Origin: VRUE01 sp036403515
GTDB taxonomy: Bacteria > Actinomycetota > Thermoleophilia > Solirubrobacterales > 70-9
Assembly (NCBI GenBank): GCA_036403515.1
Contig: DASWQV010000025.1
Coordinates: 1-33,425, forward strand
Direction of reading: 5' to 3'
DNA: 33,425 bases
A model generated the notes under the pieces. That model made no database searches. It saw only the letters and a list, made by a program, of their open reading frames with translations, and had not been told where the DNA came from. The translations under genes were made by a program, and so were the position numbers. Shown here one piece after another: positions 7,331 through 15,442 of the stretch. Positions within the stretch are counted from its first letter, which is position 1, and each line of letters begins with the position of its first letter.

Positions 7331-8434
7331 GTGACGGAAATCCAGGACCGGCGCCGTGTGGTCGCCCATCTCGACATGGACGCTTTCTACGCGAGCGTCG
7401 AGCTGCGCCGCAGGCCGGAGCTGAAGGGGAAGCCGGTCGTGGTCTGCGGCTCGGGGCCCCGGGCGGTCGTGACCACGGCCAGCTACGAGGCACGCAAGCT
7501 GGCCGGGATCCACTCAGCGATGCCGGCCGCGGCGGCGCGGCGGCGGCTGCCGGACGCCGTCTATCTGCAGCCGGACTTCAACGCCTACCGCGAGGCCTCG
7601 GGACAGGTGATGGCGGTACTGCGGCGCAACGCGGAGACGGTTGAGGTCGTTGGCCTCGACGAGGCCTACGTCGACCTGACCGGGATTTTCTCGCCGAAGG
7701 CGGCGATGCGGCGGATCGCGGCTGAGATCCAGGACGAGACGGGCCTGACCTGCTCGGTCGGGATCTCGGAGAGCCGCATGTTGGCCAAGATCACCAGCGA
7801 GCTGGGCAAGCCTGCCGGGCTCGTCGTCCTTTCTCGCGAGGAAGCCCTGGAGCGCTTCGCCGCCGACTCCCCTGGACTGATCCCCGGGATCGGCCCGAAG
7901 TCGGTCGCGAAGCTGGAAGCGATGGGAATCCGCACGCTCGCCGAGCTGCGCGCGCAGGATCCGGCTGCGCTGGAGCAATCCTTCGGGCCGCGGCAGGGAC
8001 GCTGGCTGCACAGCCGCGCCTGTCTTGAGGACGAGACCCCGATCACCGTGGCGCGCGAGACCAAGTCGCAGTCGACCGAGATCACCTTCGACGTCGACGT
8101 CCGCGACCGAGGGGAGCTGGAGGCCCACCTCGAGCAGCTGGCCAAGGAGCTCTGCCGCCGGCTGAGCAAGCGCCAGCTGGAGGGACGCACGATCGGGATC
8201 AAGATCCGCCTCGATGACTGGACCAACGTGACTCGATCGCACACGGTCGAACGGCCGACCAACGATCTCGGTGTCGTCGGCCCAGTCGCCCTCGACCTCC
8301 TGCGGGCCTACGACCCGCAGCGGCCGGTGCGGCTGCTCGGGGTGCGGCTGGCCGGCTTCGAGAGCGGCGAGGCCCCCGCCCCCGAGGCGATCGACGCCCC
8401 GAAGGCCCAGATGCAGCTCGGTCTGACCGCCTGA
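7331..8434 (+). CDS. dinB: DNA polymerase IV (Y-family, translesion)
   Basis: A 367-residue Y-family polymerase. Catalytic acids are visible in HLDMDAF (D15) and VVGLDEAYVD (D110, E111). A helix-hairpin-helix (IPGIGPKSVAKLEAMGI) and the little-finger domain (about 230-345) follow in normal order. The C-terminus ends in QMQLGL, a good beta-clamp-binding motif. The GTG at 7331 follows GGGGG. It copies past damaged template bases at low fidelity. It is divergent from the propeller gene over 110 bp. A GAAC-N6-GTTC sequence there has the wrong spacing for an actinobacterial LexA box, so SOS control is not shown. Confidence 0.96.
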   Translation: MTEIQDRRRVVAHLDMDAFYASVELRRRPELKGKPVVVCGSGPRAVVTTASYEARKLAGIHSAMPAAAARRRLPDAVYLQPDFNAYREASGQVMAVLRRNAETVEVVGLDEAYVDLTGIFSPKAAMRRIAAEIQDETGLTCSVGISESRMLAKITSELGKPAGLVVLSREEALERFAADSPGLIPGIGPKSVAKLEAMGIRTLAELRAQDPAALEQSFGPRQGRWLHSRACLEDETPITVARETKSQSTEITFDVDVRDRGELEAHLEQLAKELCRRLSKRQLEGRTIGIKIRLDDWTNVTRSHTVERPTNDLGVVGPVALDLLRAYDPQRPVRLLGVRLAGFESGEAPAPEAIDAPKAQMQLGLTA

Positions 8435-8437
8435 GCG

Positions 8438-9079
8438 CTACCTGCTGGAGAGCAGGACGCCGACGCCGGGGAAGCCGAGTCGCTCCCTCGTCGCGGCGGT
8501 GAGGTCGAAATCGCGACCCGCCACGTAGGGGCCGCGGTCGACCACCGGCACGGTGATCGTCTCACCGCGATAGAGGAGCTTCACCTTGGCGCCGCAGGGC
8601 AGCGTCTTGCTCGCCACCCCGAGCGTGCCAGGCTCCAGGGTCCCTCCGCAGGCGAGGCCGCCGCCGTAGAGGCCCGGGCCGTAATAAGAGGCCGCCGCCT
8701 CGCGGTAAGAGGTGAGATGGCGGGCGGGGCTTGCCGATCCGCGCACGCGCCGCTCGTGAACACCGTAGGCACGCACGCTGTAGGCGCCGATGCGGTCGGG
8801 GGACCAGCGCAGGGCGAAGGTGCCGTCGGGACGGGTCACCACCCCGGTGAGGCCACCGTCGGGCCCGCGAAACACCAGCCTGACCCGGTGCGTGCCCCGT
8901 GGTCGCACCCTCCCCCTGAGCACGACCTTGCCACCGCTGAGCAGGCTGTGGCGGGAGACGTGCAGGGAAACGTGGGAAGCGACGCGGGAACTGCGGTGCT
9001 TGGAAGCGCTCGCCGTGGCAGGGACCGCACCAGCGGTGAGCAGGGCAGCGACAGCCGCCGCGGGCATGAGGAATCGCAT
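8438..9079 (-). CDS. Secreted RlpA-like double-psi beta-barrel protein under a c-di-AMP riboswitch
   Basis: A 213-residue protein with a signal peptide (1-26, ATASA). It has an Ig-like/Big-type domain (about 37-105) and a C-terminal RlpA-like double-psi beta-barrel (about 128-213). The barrel has ASYYGPGLYGGGLACGGT, a likely disulphide C144-C162, and VPVVDRGPY with the conserved aspartate D181. RlpA proteins are lytic transglycosylases or peptidoglycan binders in E. coli and Pseudomonas; activity is inferred here. Start ATG at 9079. The leader carries a ydaO/yuaA riboswitch, which in actinobacteria often controls cell-wall hydrolases, so c-di-AMP probably turns expression down. It converges with dinB, with only three bases between the stops. 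Confidence 0.92.
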   Translation of the reverse strand: MRFLMPAAAVAALLTAGAVPATASASKHRSSRVASHVSLHVSRHSLLSGGKVVLRGRVRPRGTHRVRLVFRGPDGGLTGVVTRPDGTFALRWSPDRIGAYSVRAYGVHERRVRGSASPARHLTSYREAAASYYGPGLYGGGLACGGTLEPGTLGVASKTLPCGAKVKLLYRGETITVPVVDRGPYVAGRDFDLTAATRERLGFPGVGVLLSSR

Positions 9080-9101
9080 GTGTGATCACTCGCTTTCTTG
9101 C

Positions 9102-9256
9102 CTGCCTACGGGGTTAGCTGACGGGCTCGCGACTGCCGGCACGGTGCCGGGCAGCCGTTACGGACGGCTCGCCGTCCGATTCGCCCCTGTCGCAGCCGAA
9201 AGATGGCCGTGACCTTGGGTCCCCCGCTCCCAGCGCGCTCGCGCGGGACTCGGCAG
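9102..9256 (-). ncRNA. ydaO/yuaA cyclic-di-AMP riboswitch
   Basis: Read on the minus strand, the leader of the RlpA-like gene has the conserved blocks of this riboswitch in order: CTGCCGAGTCC, GGGGGACCCAAGGTCA, GGGGCGAATCGG, a variable GC hairpin, then CCCGTCAGCTAACCCCGTAGGCAG. The closing helix P1 pairs CTGCC (9252-9256) with GGCAG (9102-9106). The class is usually an OFF switch for cell-wall and osmotic genes. It ends 22 nt before the ATG at 9079; control could be by terminator or by blocking the ribosome site, and I see no T-rich terminator. The remaining stretch 9257-9416, up to the next gene, shows no convincing promoter or gene. Confidence 0.93.
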
Positions 9257-9416
9257 ATTGGGCTCGTTCTCGTGAACGGGCCAAGGTAGGGACCGGATTA
9301 CTCCCACTTGGTGACGCCGATCACGGTGCAGCATTCCGCCCGAACGCGCAAATGGCTCCAACAAACGCTTTGCGCGGCCATCAGGGACTTCTTTGTGCGT
9401 GTGCGAAGATTTCAGC

Positions 9417-10853
9417 GTGAGCGCGGACCGCCTGACTGGCCTCGATTCCTCCTTTCTCCACATGGAGAGGGCCGGCGCCCACATGCACGTCGCCTCGACC
9501 AGCATTTTCGAAGGCCCGGCGCCCAGCCATGCGGAGTTCCGCGACCACATCGCCTCGCGTCTGCACCTCGTCCCCCGCTTCCGCCAGAAGCTGCGCTTCA
9601 TTCCCTTCGGCCAGGGCCGGCCGGTCTGGGTCGACGACCCGCACCTCAACCTCGACTACCACGTGCGCCAGACCGCGCTGCCGGCGCCGGGCTCCGAGGA
9701 GCAGCTGCGTAACCTGGCGGCGCGGATCTTCTCCCAGCAGCTCGACCGCAGCAAGCCGCTCTGGGAGCTCTGGCTGGTCGAGGGCCTCGACGACGACCGC
9801 TTCGCGATCGTCGGCAAGAGCCACCACGCGCTCGTCGACGGGATCTCGGGCGTCGACATCACCACCGTTCTCTTCGACGTCGAGAAGGAGCCGGCGAACC
9901 CACCTGCGATGCCGCCGAAGTGGGCGCCGCGGCCCGAGCCGACCGATCTCAAACTGCTCGCCGACGCGCTTCAGGAGCGCGCCACGAGCCCGCGCGAGTT
10001 CGTCCGTGGCGTCCGCGCGGCGCTGCGCGGCCCGCGCCAGGTCCTGCGCGGGGTCGGCGCGACCAGCAAAGTGATCGGCGCCGGCGTCTCCGCGCCCCCG
10101 ACCCCCTTCAACGTAGAAATCGGCCCGCATCGACGCCTTGCCTTCGTCCGCACCGACCTCGAAACGCTGAAGGCGGTCAAGAACGAGCACGGCGGCACCG
10201 TCAACGACGTCGTCCTCTCCGTGGTCAGCGGGGCGATCGGCAACTACCTGCGCGCCCGCGGCCACGACACCGAAGGGCTGGAGATGCGGGCCCTCGTGCC
10301 GGTCAGCGTGCGCGCCGAGGAGGAGCGCGGCGCGCTCGGCAACCGCATCTCGGCGATGATGGCGCCGCTGCCGATCTGGTGCGAGCAGCCGGTCCAGCGC
10401 CTGCACCTGATCACCGAGACGATGGGTGATTTGAAGGGCTCTGGCCAGGCCGTCGGCGCCGAGATCCTGACCAGGATCGTCGACTTCGCGCCGACCACGA
10501 TCGCCTCGCAGGCGGCTCGCCTGCAGCCCGCGCAGCGCTTTTTCAACCTCGTGATCACCAACGTGCCGGGCCCACAGTTTCCGCTCTACGTGCTGGGACG
10601 GCAGATGGAGTCGATCTTCCCGCTGGTGCCGCTGGCACGCCGCCAGGCCCTCTGCGTCGGGATCATGTCCTACAACGGCCAGGTCGATTTTGGACTGGTT
10701 GGCGACTACGACGCGATGGCCGATCTCGACAGCTTCGGGCTCGACCTCGAAGGGGCGATCGCCGAACTGGCCGGCGAGGGAGCCACCGGGGGCGGCGCCT
10801 CTCAGCGCACGAGACGCGCCGAGACGCGGAACGGCGCGCTTTCGGTCAAGTAG
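9417..10853 (+). CDS. Wax ester synthase / diacylglycerol acyltransferase (WS/DGAT) family O-acyltransferase
   Basis: A 478-residue acyltransferase. The catalytic motif HHxxxDG is intact as HHALVDG (H136-G142). The N-terminus DRLTGLDSSFLHMER and the C-terminal NVPGPQFPLYVLG motif are typical. The enzyme esterifies acyl-CoA to fatty alcohol or diacylglycerol at the membrane or lipid-body surface, making wax esters or triacylglycerol for storage. I chose the GTG at 9417 (MSADRLTGLD) because homologs start there; an upstream GTG at 9393 adds eight unlikely residues. The 3' end overlaps the convergent metalloprotease gene by 52 bp. Whether the product is wax ester or triacylglycerol is unknown. 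Confidence 0.93.
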   Translation: MSADRLTGLDSSFLHMERAGAHMHVASTSIFEGPAPSHAEFRDHIASRLHLVPRFRQKLRFIPFGQGRPVWVDDPHLNLDYHVRQTALPAPGSEEQLRNLAARIFSQQLDRSKPLWELWLVEGLDDDRFAIVGKSHHALVDGISGVDITTVLFDVEKEPANPPAMPPKWAPRPEPTDLKLLADALQERATSPREFVRGVRAALRGPRQVLRGVGATSKVIGAGVSAPPTPFNVEIGPHRRLAFVRTDLETLKAVKNEHGGTVNDVVLSVVSGAIGNYLRARGHDTEGLEMRALVPVSVRAEEERGALGNRISAMMAPLPIWCEQPVQRLHLITETMGDLKGSGQAVGAEILTRIVDFAPTTIASQAARLQPAQRFFNLVITNVPGPQFPLYVLGRQMESIFPLVPLARRQALCVGIMSYNGQVDFGLVGDYDAMADLDSFGLDLEGAIAELAGEGATGGGASQRTRRAETRNGALSVK

Positions 10854-12181
10854 GCCCAGTCGAGCCGGCGGGCGCTGAAGCCCGCGGTGCTGGTGTCGGC
10901 GTTGACGAGAACCGCGGTGAGGCGGCTAAAGCGTCCCGGCCGCGGCATGCGCACCCTCATCCGGCCTCCCTTCTCCCTATAGGTCAGGGCGCTGATCAGC
11001 CGGCCGTGGCGCTCGCTGCCGATTCGCCCGACCAGCGCGACCGCCGCCGCATGGCCGTTCGGCGCCGCAGCGTGGAGAACCACTGCCCTGCCTGAGCTGG
11101 GACGGACCCGCAGCAGCTGGAAGGTCGTGTGGTTGAGTCGCCGCTCGAGGATCCGACCGTTGAGTGGCAGGCTGCCCTGGCGGGCGACGTCCGGATAGGA
11201 GTGGCCTTCGCCGAAGACCGAGTCGGTGCGCCACTCGGGCAGGTCGCGGGCGAAGCGGGCGAAGTCGTGGCTGAAGTCCGAGCCGCCCGCCGCCTCAATT
11301 GCCGAGTCATAGGCCGAGACAGAGAAGCCGCCGGGCCGGACGTGGATGGCCCGTGCCCAGGCGTGGCGGATGATCGAGCGACCGTAGCGCCGCGCCAGCC
11401 ACTTGTTCCAGACGGCCGATCCGTACTCCTTGATCGAGTTCGCCGTCAGCGGGGTGTCGTAGCGCTTGACCCAGCGCCGCACGTAGCGCAGGTAGTCGTT
11501 GATGCCGTCGTAGACCTGGTCCTCCATCCAGACCGCGCTCGACTCGGCAAACCAGGCGTCCTGGTAGGCGTCGTAGCCGAACTGGAGGATGTGGTCGTAC
11601 TCGTGGGCGACAGTGACCTCGAGATCGTGCTCGGAGGTCGTGCCCGGGAACTCGAGCGGGTCGTAGTCGTTGTCGAGGACCAGGTAGCCGTGCAGGTGAC
11701 GCGGCAGTCGATGCGCCCTGCTCGCCTGCCCGCGATCGGGCGCCGCATAGCCGAAGAGCGCCCCACCGATCTCGTCGAGGTAGATGTCGGTCTTGCAGCG
11801 GCCGCCGCCCTTGTGGCCGTCGCACTTGGGATTGCGCCAGCCCAGCTTGCCGTTCTCGACCGAGTAGACGTGTTCGGCTACGGTCTGGACGCGATCGACG
11901 TAGTCGGGCACGCCGTCGCCGTCGCCGTCTGCCGGGTTCGGCGCGTCGATGCCCTCCTCCACCCAGTGGACGCAGAAGTGGCGCGTGCAGGCGGGGGACT
12001 TCGGCGCCTCGGGCACCGTGTAGGCGTTGCGGTTGGGATCGGGATGGTCGGTCGGCCGCGCGGCCGGCGCCCGGAAGACCCCTTGATCGTCCGCGCTCGC
12101 CCCGGCTGGAATGGCGAGGAGAACGGCGGCAGCCGCCAACGATGCCCCGATGAACCGCCAGCGCGCCCGCACGTGCCGCAA
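10802..12181 (-). CDS. Secreted zinc metalloprotease-like protein (MXAN_6640-like)
   Basis: About 459 residues. The TTG start at 12181 has GGGAGGT seven bases upstream; a GTG at 12172 is the alternative. A signal peptide covers residues 1-30. A calcium-type acidic loop DGDGDGVPDYVD lies at about 85-96, then Cys-rich segments (C65/C70, C120/C129). The zinc-binding motif HEYDH is at 193-197, with a downstream glutamate (FAESSAVWME, E213 or E220) as third ligand. The region matches putative secreted metalloproteases of the MXAN_6640 kind. The C-terminal ~130 residues look like a beta domain for binding. The gene overlaps the convergent acyltransferase by 52 bp and is divergent from nadE. Proteolytic activity is inferred from the motif. 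Confidence 0.82.
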   Translation of the reverse strand: MRHVRARWRFIGASLAAAAVLLAIPAGASADDQGVFRAPAARPTDHPDPNRNAYTVPEAPKSPACTRHFCVHWVEEGIDAPNPADGDGDGVPDYVDRVQTVAEHVYSVENGKLGWRNPKCDGHKGGGRCKTDIYLDEIGGALFGYAAPDRGQASRAHRLPRHLHGYLVLDNDYDPLEFPGTTSEHDLEVTVAHEYDHILQFGYDAYQDAWFAESSAVWMEDQVYDGINDYLRYVRRWVKRYDTPLTANSIKEYGSAVWNKWLARRYGRSIIRHAWARAIHVRPGGFSVSAYDSAIEAAGGSDFSHDFARFARDLPEWRTDSVFGEGHSYPDVARQGSLPLNGRILERRLNHTTFQLLRVRPSSGRAVVLHAAAPNGHAAAVALVGRIGSERHGRLISALTYREKGGRMRVRMPRPGRFSRLTAVLVNADTSTAGFSARRLDWAYLTESAPFRVSARLVR

Positions 12182-12253
12182 TCTACCGACCTCCCACGCA
12201 GGCTCAGCCTGGGACGGCGATACTTCAGCCCTGGCTCCGACGAGGAAACCGAC

Positions 12254-13924
12254 GTGCGCGTAGCCCTGGCCCAGATCGACCCGACGGTCGGCGACATCGA
12301 CGGCAACGCGGCGAAGATCGCCGAGTGGATCGGGCGCGCGCGCGGCGATGGCGCCGAGCTGGTGATCTTCCCTGAGCTCTGCATCCCGGGCTACCCGGCT
12401 GAGGACCTCTACCTGAAGCGCCATTTCGTCGAGGCCAACCAGCGAGCCGTCGAGAAGCTCGCCGCGGGCGTCGAGGGAATCGTCGCCCTGGTCGGCTTCG
12501 CCGAGCCCGCCGCTGATGACGCCGAGGGCCGCCAGGCGCACAACTCGCTGGCCGTGCTCGGCGGTGGCGCCGTCCAAGCCGTCTACCGCAAGAACCGGCT
12601 GCCCAACTACGCTGTCTTCGACGAGCAGCGCTACTTCGTCGCGGGGCAACGGCCGGAGACGATCGCCATCGCCGGTCAGCAGGTTGGGCTGACTGTCTGC
12701 GAGGACGTCTGGGCGCCGGGCCCGCCGGCCTCCAGCGAGGCAGCCGCCGGCGCGAGCCTGATCGCCAACCCGTCGGGGTCGCCCTACCACCGCGGCAAGG
12801 GACGCGAGCGCGAAGCGATGCTGGCTGAGCGCGCCCGCGCCTACGGCGCCCATTTTGCCTTCTGCAACCTCGTCGGCGGCCAGGACGAGCTCGTCTTCGA
12901 CGGCCACAGCTTCATCGTCGACCCGGCGGGCAAGGTGGTCGCCCGCGCCGCGCAGTTCGAGGAGCAGCTGCTGGTCTGCGAGATCCCCTCCCCCCTTCCA
13001 GGCCCGCTGGCAGAGCCGCTGTCGGACCTTGCCGAGGTCTACGCGGCGCTCACCCTCGGCCTGCGCGACTACGTCCACAAGAACGGCTTCCGCCACGTCG
13101 GCGTCGCTCTCTCTGGCGGGATCGATTCCGCCCTCGTCGCCCTGCTCGCGGTCGACGCGCTCGGCGCAGAGCACGTCACCTGCGTGGTCATGCCCTCGCC
13201 GCATTCAAGCGATGAAACACAGCAGGACGCCCGGAATATCGCCGCAAGCCTGGGAACGGGGCTGATCGAGATTCCGATCGAGGCGGCAATGGCCGAGTAC
13301 GAAGGAGCGCTGGGCGCGGCGTTCGACGCCGAGGACGGGGCGGCGTCGCCGCAGGAGCCGTTGCCTCGCGACCCGACCAGGCCCTCGGAGCCCAACCTCG
13401 CCGCGGAGAACATCCAGGCGCGGATCAGGGGCAACCTGATGATGGCCCTCTCCAACAAGCACGGCTGGCTCGTGCTGACCACCGGCAACAAGAGCGAGAT
13501 GTCGGTCGGCTACGCGACCCTCTACGGTGACATGGCCGGCGGCTTTGCGGCGATCAAGGACGTGCCGAAGACGCTGGTCTACGAGCTGACCCGCCACCGC
13601 AACGAAAGCGCCGGCCGCGAGCTGATTCCAGCCTCGGTGTTGGAGCGGGCGCCGTCGGCGGAGCTGCGTCCCGACCAGCTCGACAGCGACTCGCTGCCCC
13701 CCTACGAGCTGCTCGATCGGATTCTCGAGGCCTATGTCGAGGGCGACCAGGGCCGTGAGGAGATGATCGCCGCCGGCCTGCCCGCCGAGGTCGTCGACGA
13801 GGTCGTCCGAATGGTCGACCGCTCCGAGTACAAGCGCCGCCAGGCGGCGCCGGGGATCCGAATCACGCCGAAGGCCTTCGGCCGCGACCGGAGGCTGCCG
13901 ATCACCAACCGCTTCGGCGGCTGA
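12254..13924 (+). CDS. nadE: Glutamine-dependent NAD+ synthetase
   Basis: A 556-residue two-domain enzyme. The N-terminal nitrilase-fold glutaminase has its catalytic triad: E41 in FPELCIPGYPAEDL, K113 in YRKNRLPNY and C149 in TVCEDVWAP. The C-terminal synthetase has the ATP-pyrophosphatase loop SGGIDS (287-292) and the conserved LTTGNKSEMSVGYATLYGDM. It converts deamido-NAD to NAD+ with ATP and glutamine in the cytoplasm. The GTG at 12254 (VRVALAQIDPTVGD) has GGA upstream and matches family starts; the open frame extends far upstream but is antisense to the protease. The 72-bp gap to the divergent protease gene must hold both promoters. Confidence 0.96.
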   Translation: MRVALAQIDPTVGDIDGNAAKIAEWIGRARGDGAELVIFPELCIPGYPAEDLYLKRHFVEANQRAVEKLAAGVEGIVALVGFAEPAADDAEGRQAHNSLAVLGGGAVQAVYRKNRLPNYAVFDEQRYFVAGQRPETIAIAGQQVGLTVCEDVWAPGPPASSEAAAGASLIANPSGSPYHRGKGREREAMLAERARAYGAHFAFCNLVGGQDELVFDGHSFIVDPAGKVVARAAQFEEQLLVCEIPSPLPGPLAEPLSDLAEVYAALTLGLRDYVHKNGFRHVGVALSGGIDSALVALLAVDALGAEHVTCVVMPSPHSSDETQQDARNIAASLGTGLIEIPIEAAMAEYEGALGAAFDAEDGAASPQEPLPRDPTRPSEPNLAAENIQARIRGNLMMALSNKHGWLVLTTGNKSEMSVGYATLYGDMAGGFAAIKDVPKTLVYELTRHRNESAGRELIPASVLERAPSAELRPDQLDSDSLPPYELLDRILEAYVEGDQGREEMIAAGLPAEVVDEVVRMVDRSEYKRRQAAPGIRITPKAFGRDRRLPITNRFGG

Positions 13925-13985
13925 AGAGTCCCGGTGCGGCGCTCGTCCCCACGACAAGGGGAAAAGTCGTTTGCACCTCGATGTC

Positions 13986-14399
13986 CTAGGCGGATTTCGG
14001 AATCGGTCTGACCGCAATCGTCATCTGGGCGAGGGCGCAGAGCTTTTCGCCCGCGTCCAAGACCTCGGCGTCCCAGACCCACGTGGTGCGCCCCCGGTGG
14101 CGTGCCCTGGCGCGCACTTCGGCGTGGCCCTCGGTGACCGGGCGGATGAAGTTGACGCTGATCGACTGGCCCATCGCCATCATCCCGTCGCCCATCACCG
14201 CCAGGGCGGTGGCGCGAGAGCAGACGCTCTCGACCAGGGTCGACATCACGCCACCGTGCAGAAGACCGACCGGCTGGCGCAGCTCGTCGCGCATCTCGAC
14301 CCTGACCCGAGCGTGCCCGGGGTCGTCATCGAGCCACTCGGTGCCGAGCAAGGCGTCGAAGTGAGAGAGCGGTCCGCGCGGATCGTCGGCCATCGCCAT
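13986..14399 (-). CDS. PaaI family hotdog-fold thioesterase
   Basis: A 137-residue single hotdog domain. The helix motif GLLHGGVMSTLVESV carries the HGG typical of PaaI/YbaW-type acyl-CoA thioesterases, and the strand QSISVNFIRPV follows as usual. These enzymes hydrolyse aryl- or acyl-CoA thioesters in the cytoplasm, commonly as homotetramers. I chose the ATG at 14399 because GGAG lies eight bases upstream; a longer frame adds 14 residues. The gene converges with nadE (61 bp apart) and is divergent from the next gene. With the thiolase, SDR and acyltransferase it adds to the acyl-CoA theme, but no operon link is seen. Confidence 0.85.
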   Translation of the reverse strand: MAMADDPRGPLSHFDALLGTEWLDDDPGHARVRVEMRDELRQPVGLLHGGVMSTLVESVCSRATALAVMGDGMMAMGQSISVNFIRPVTEGHAEVRARARHRGRTTWVWDAEVLDAGEKLCALAQMTIAVRPIPKSA

Positions 14400-14498
14400 C
14401 ACCCTATCTCCGCGGGCGTGTCTGAGCTTATGGCTCCACATGGCCCCTTAACCTCCGACACGCCCCTTCCGTGAGCCACTGGCATAGGCTTCCGATCC

Positions 14499-15434
14499 GT
14501 GGCGCTGAGCGATGACCAGAAGGCGATGCTGAGGCTGCTCGCCCAGCGCGGTGAGGAGGGCTATGACGACATGGCCGCGCTGATGGGCATCACCGTCGAG
14601 CAGGCCCGTGAGCGGGTGAGGGAGGCGCTGGCAGAGGTCGCCGGATCCGGCGCAGCGGCGGCCGAGAAACCGGCAGCGGCGGCGCCCACGCCTGCTCCTC
14701 CAGCGCCAGAGCCGCCGCAACCCACGGTCGAGCAGCCGCCGCGACCGGTCGCCACGCCGACCTCCGAGACAGCGACCCCGGCCAAGGCCCCCGCATCCGA
14801 CCCTGCCACGGGGAAGCGGCGACGAGCGTCCGCCGGGCTGAAGCTGCCGAAGGACCGCGGCGCGCTGATTGGGCTCGCCGCTGGCGCGCTCGTCGTGGTG
14901 ATCTTCGTCGTCGTCCTGATCGTCGGCGGAGGTGGTGGCTCGAGCTCAACGGACAGCACCGCCTCGACCGAGGCTGGCCAGGGCGGCACCGCTCCGGCGG
15001 CATCCGAAAACTCGAACCTCACCCAGGCGGTGCTCTCGCCGGTGGATGGCGGCGATGCCACCGGCACCGCGCTCTTCGGTCGCTTCAAGAAAAACGTCCT
15101 GCTGCAGGTCACAGCCGAAGGCCTCGATCCCTCGCAGTCGGGTGAGTCCTACGCGATCTGGCTCTCCCACTCGGGCAAGGCAATGGTCCCGGTCGGCACC
15201 GCCAAGGTGCCGGACTCCGGCAACCTCGCGGCGCGCTTTCAGATTCCCGCCGCGGTCCTCGTCTTGGTGGCCCGCAACGCTTTCAACGAAATCGATCTCA
15301 CTCGCACCACCGACGCAACCCTGAGTGCCTCGATCGCCAAAGCCCGGCAGGCCAAATCCGAATCCGCCTACACCGGCACCGACGTGATGCGCGGCAAGAT
15401 CACCGGCCCCTTCGTCGGCGCCGCGAAAAAATAG
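14499..15434 (+). CDS. Single-pass membrane protein with N-terminal helix-turn-helix-like segment and anti-sigma-K-like outer domain
   Basis: A 311-residue protein of clear modular design. Residues 1-47 (LSDDQKAMLRLLAQRG, then MGITVEQARERVREAL) resemble a sigma-70 region-4 or short HTH helix set. Residues 52-108 are an Ala/Pro-rich linker. One membrane helix lies at 121-143, followed by Gly/Ser/Thr-rich spacer. The outer domain (about 172-311) includes LLQVTAEGLDPSQ, ESYAIWLSHSGK and PVGTAKVPDSG, like the C-terminal domain of anti-sigma-K factors. No sigma gene is adjacent, so an anti-sigma role is inference. Start GTG at 14499; divergent from the thioesterase gene. Confidence 0.72.
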   Translation: MALSDDQKAMLRLLAQRGEEGYDDMAALMGITVEQARERVREALAEVAGSGAAAAEKPAAAAPTPAPPAPEPPQPTVEQPPRPVATPTSETATPAKAPASDPATGKRRRASAGLKLPKDRGALIGLAAGALVVVIFVVVLIVGGGGGSSSTDSTASTEAGQGGTAPAASENSNLTQAVLSPVDGGDATGTALFGRFKKNVLLQVTAEGLDPSQSGESYAIWLSHSGKAMVPVGTAKVPDSGNLAARFQIPAAVLVLVARNAFNEIDLTRTTDATLSASIAKARQAKSESAYTGTDVMRGKITGPFVGAAKK

Positions 15435-15442
15435 TCGCCAGT

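Noticed and set aside
11129..12253. Long upstream extension of the nadE frame
   Set aside because: It is antisense to the metalloprotease with its HEYDH motif; nadE homologs start at VRVALAQIDP, at 12254.
12182..13204. Long upstream extension of the metalloprotease frame
   Set aside because: It is antisense to nadE; the signal peptide and a ribosome site mark the start at 12181.
13940..13965. Possible terminator between nadE and the thioesterase gene (TCCCC...GGGGA)
   Set aside because: A five-base stem with no T-run in GC-rich DNA is too weak to call.
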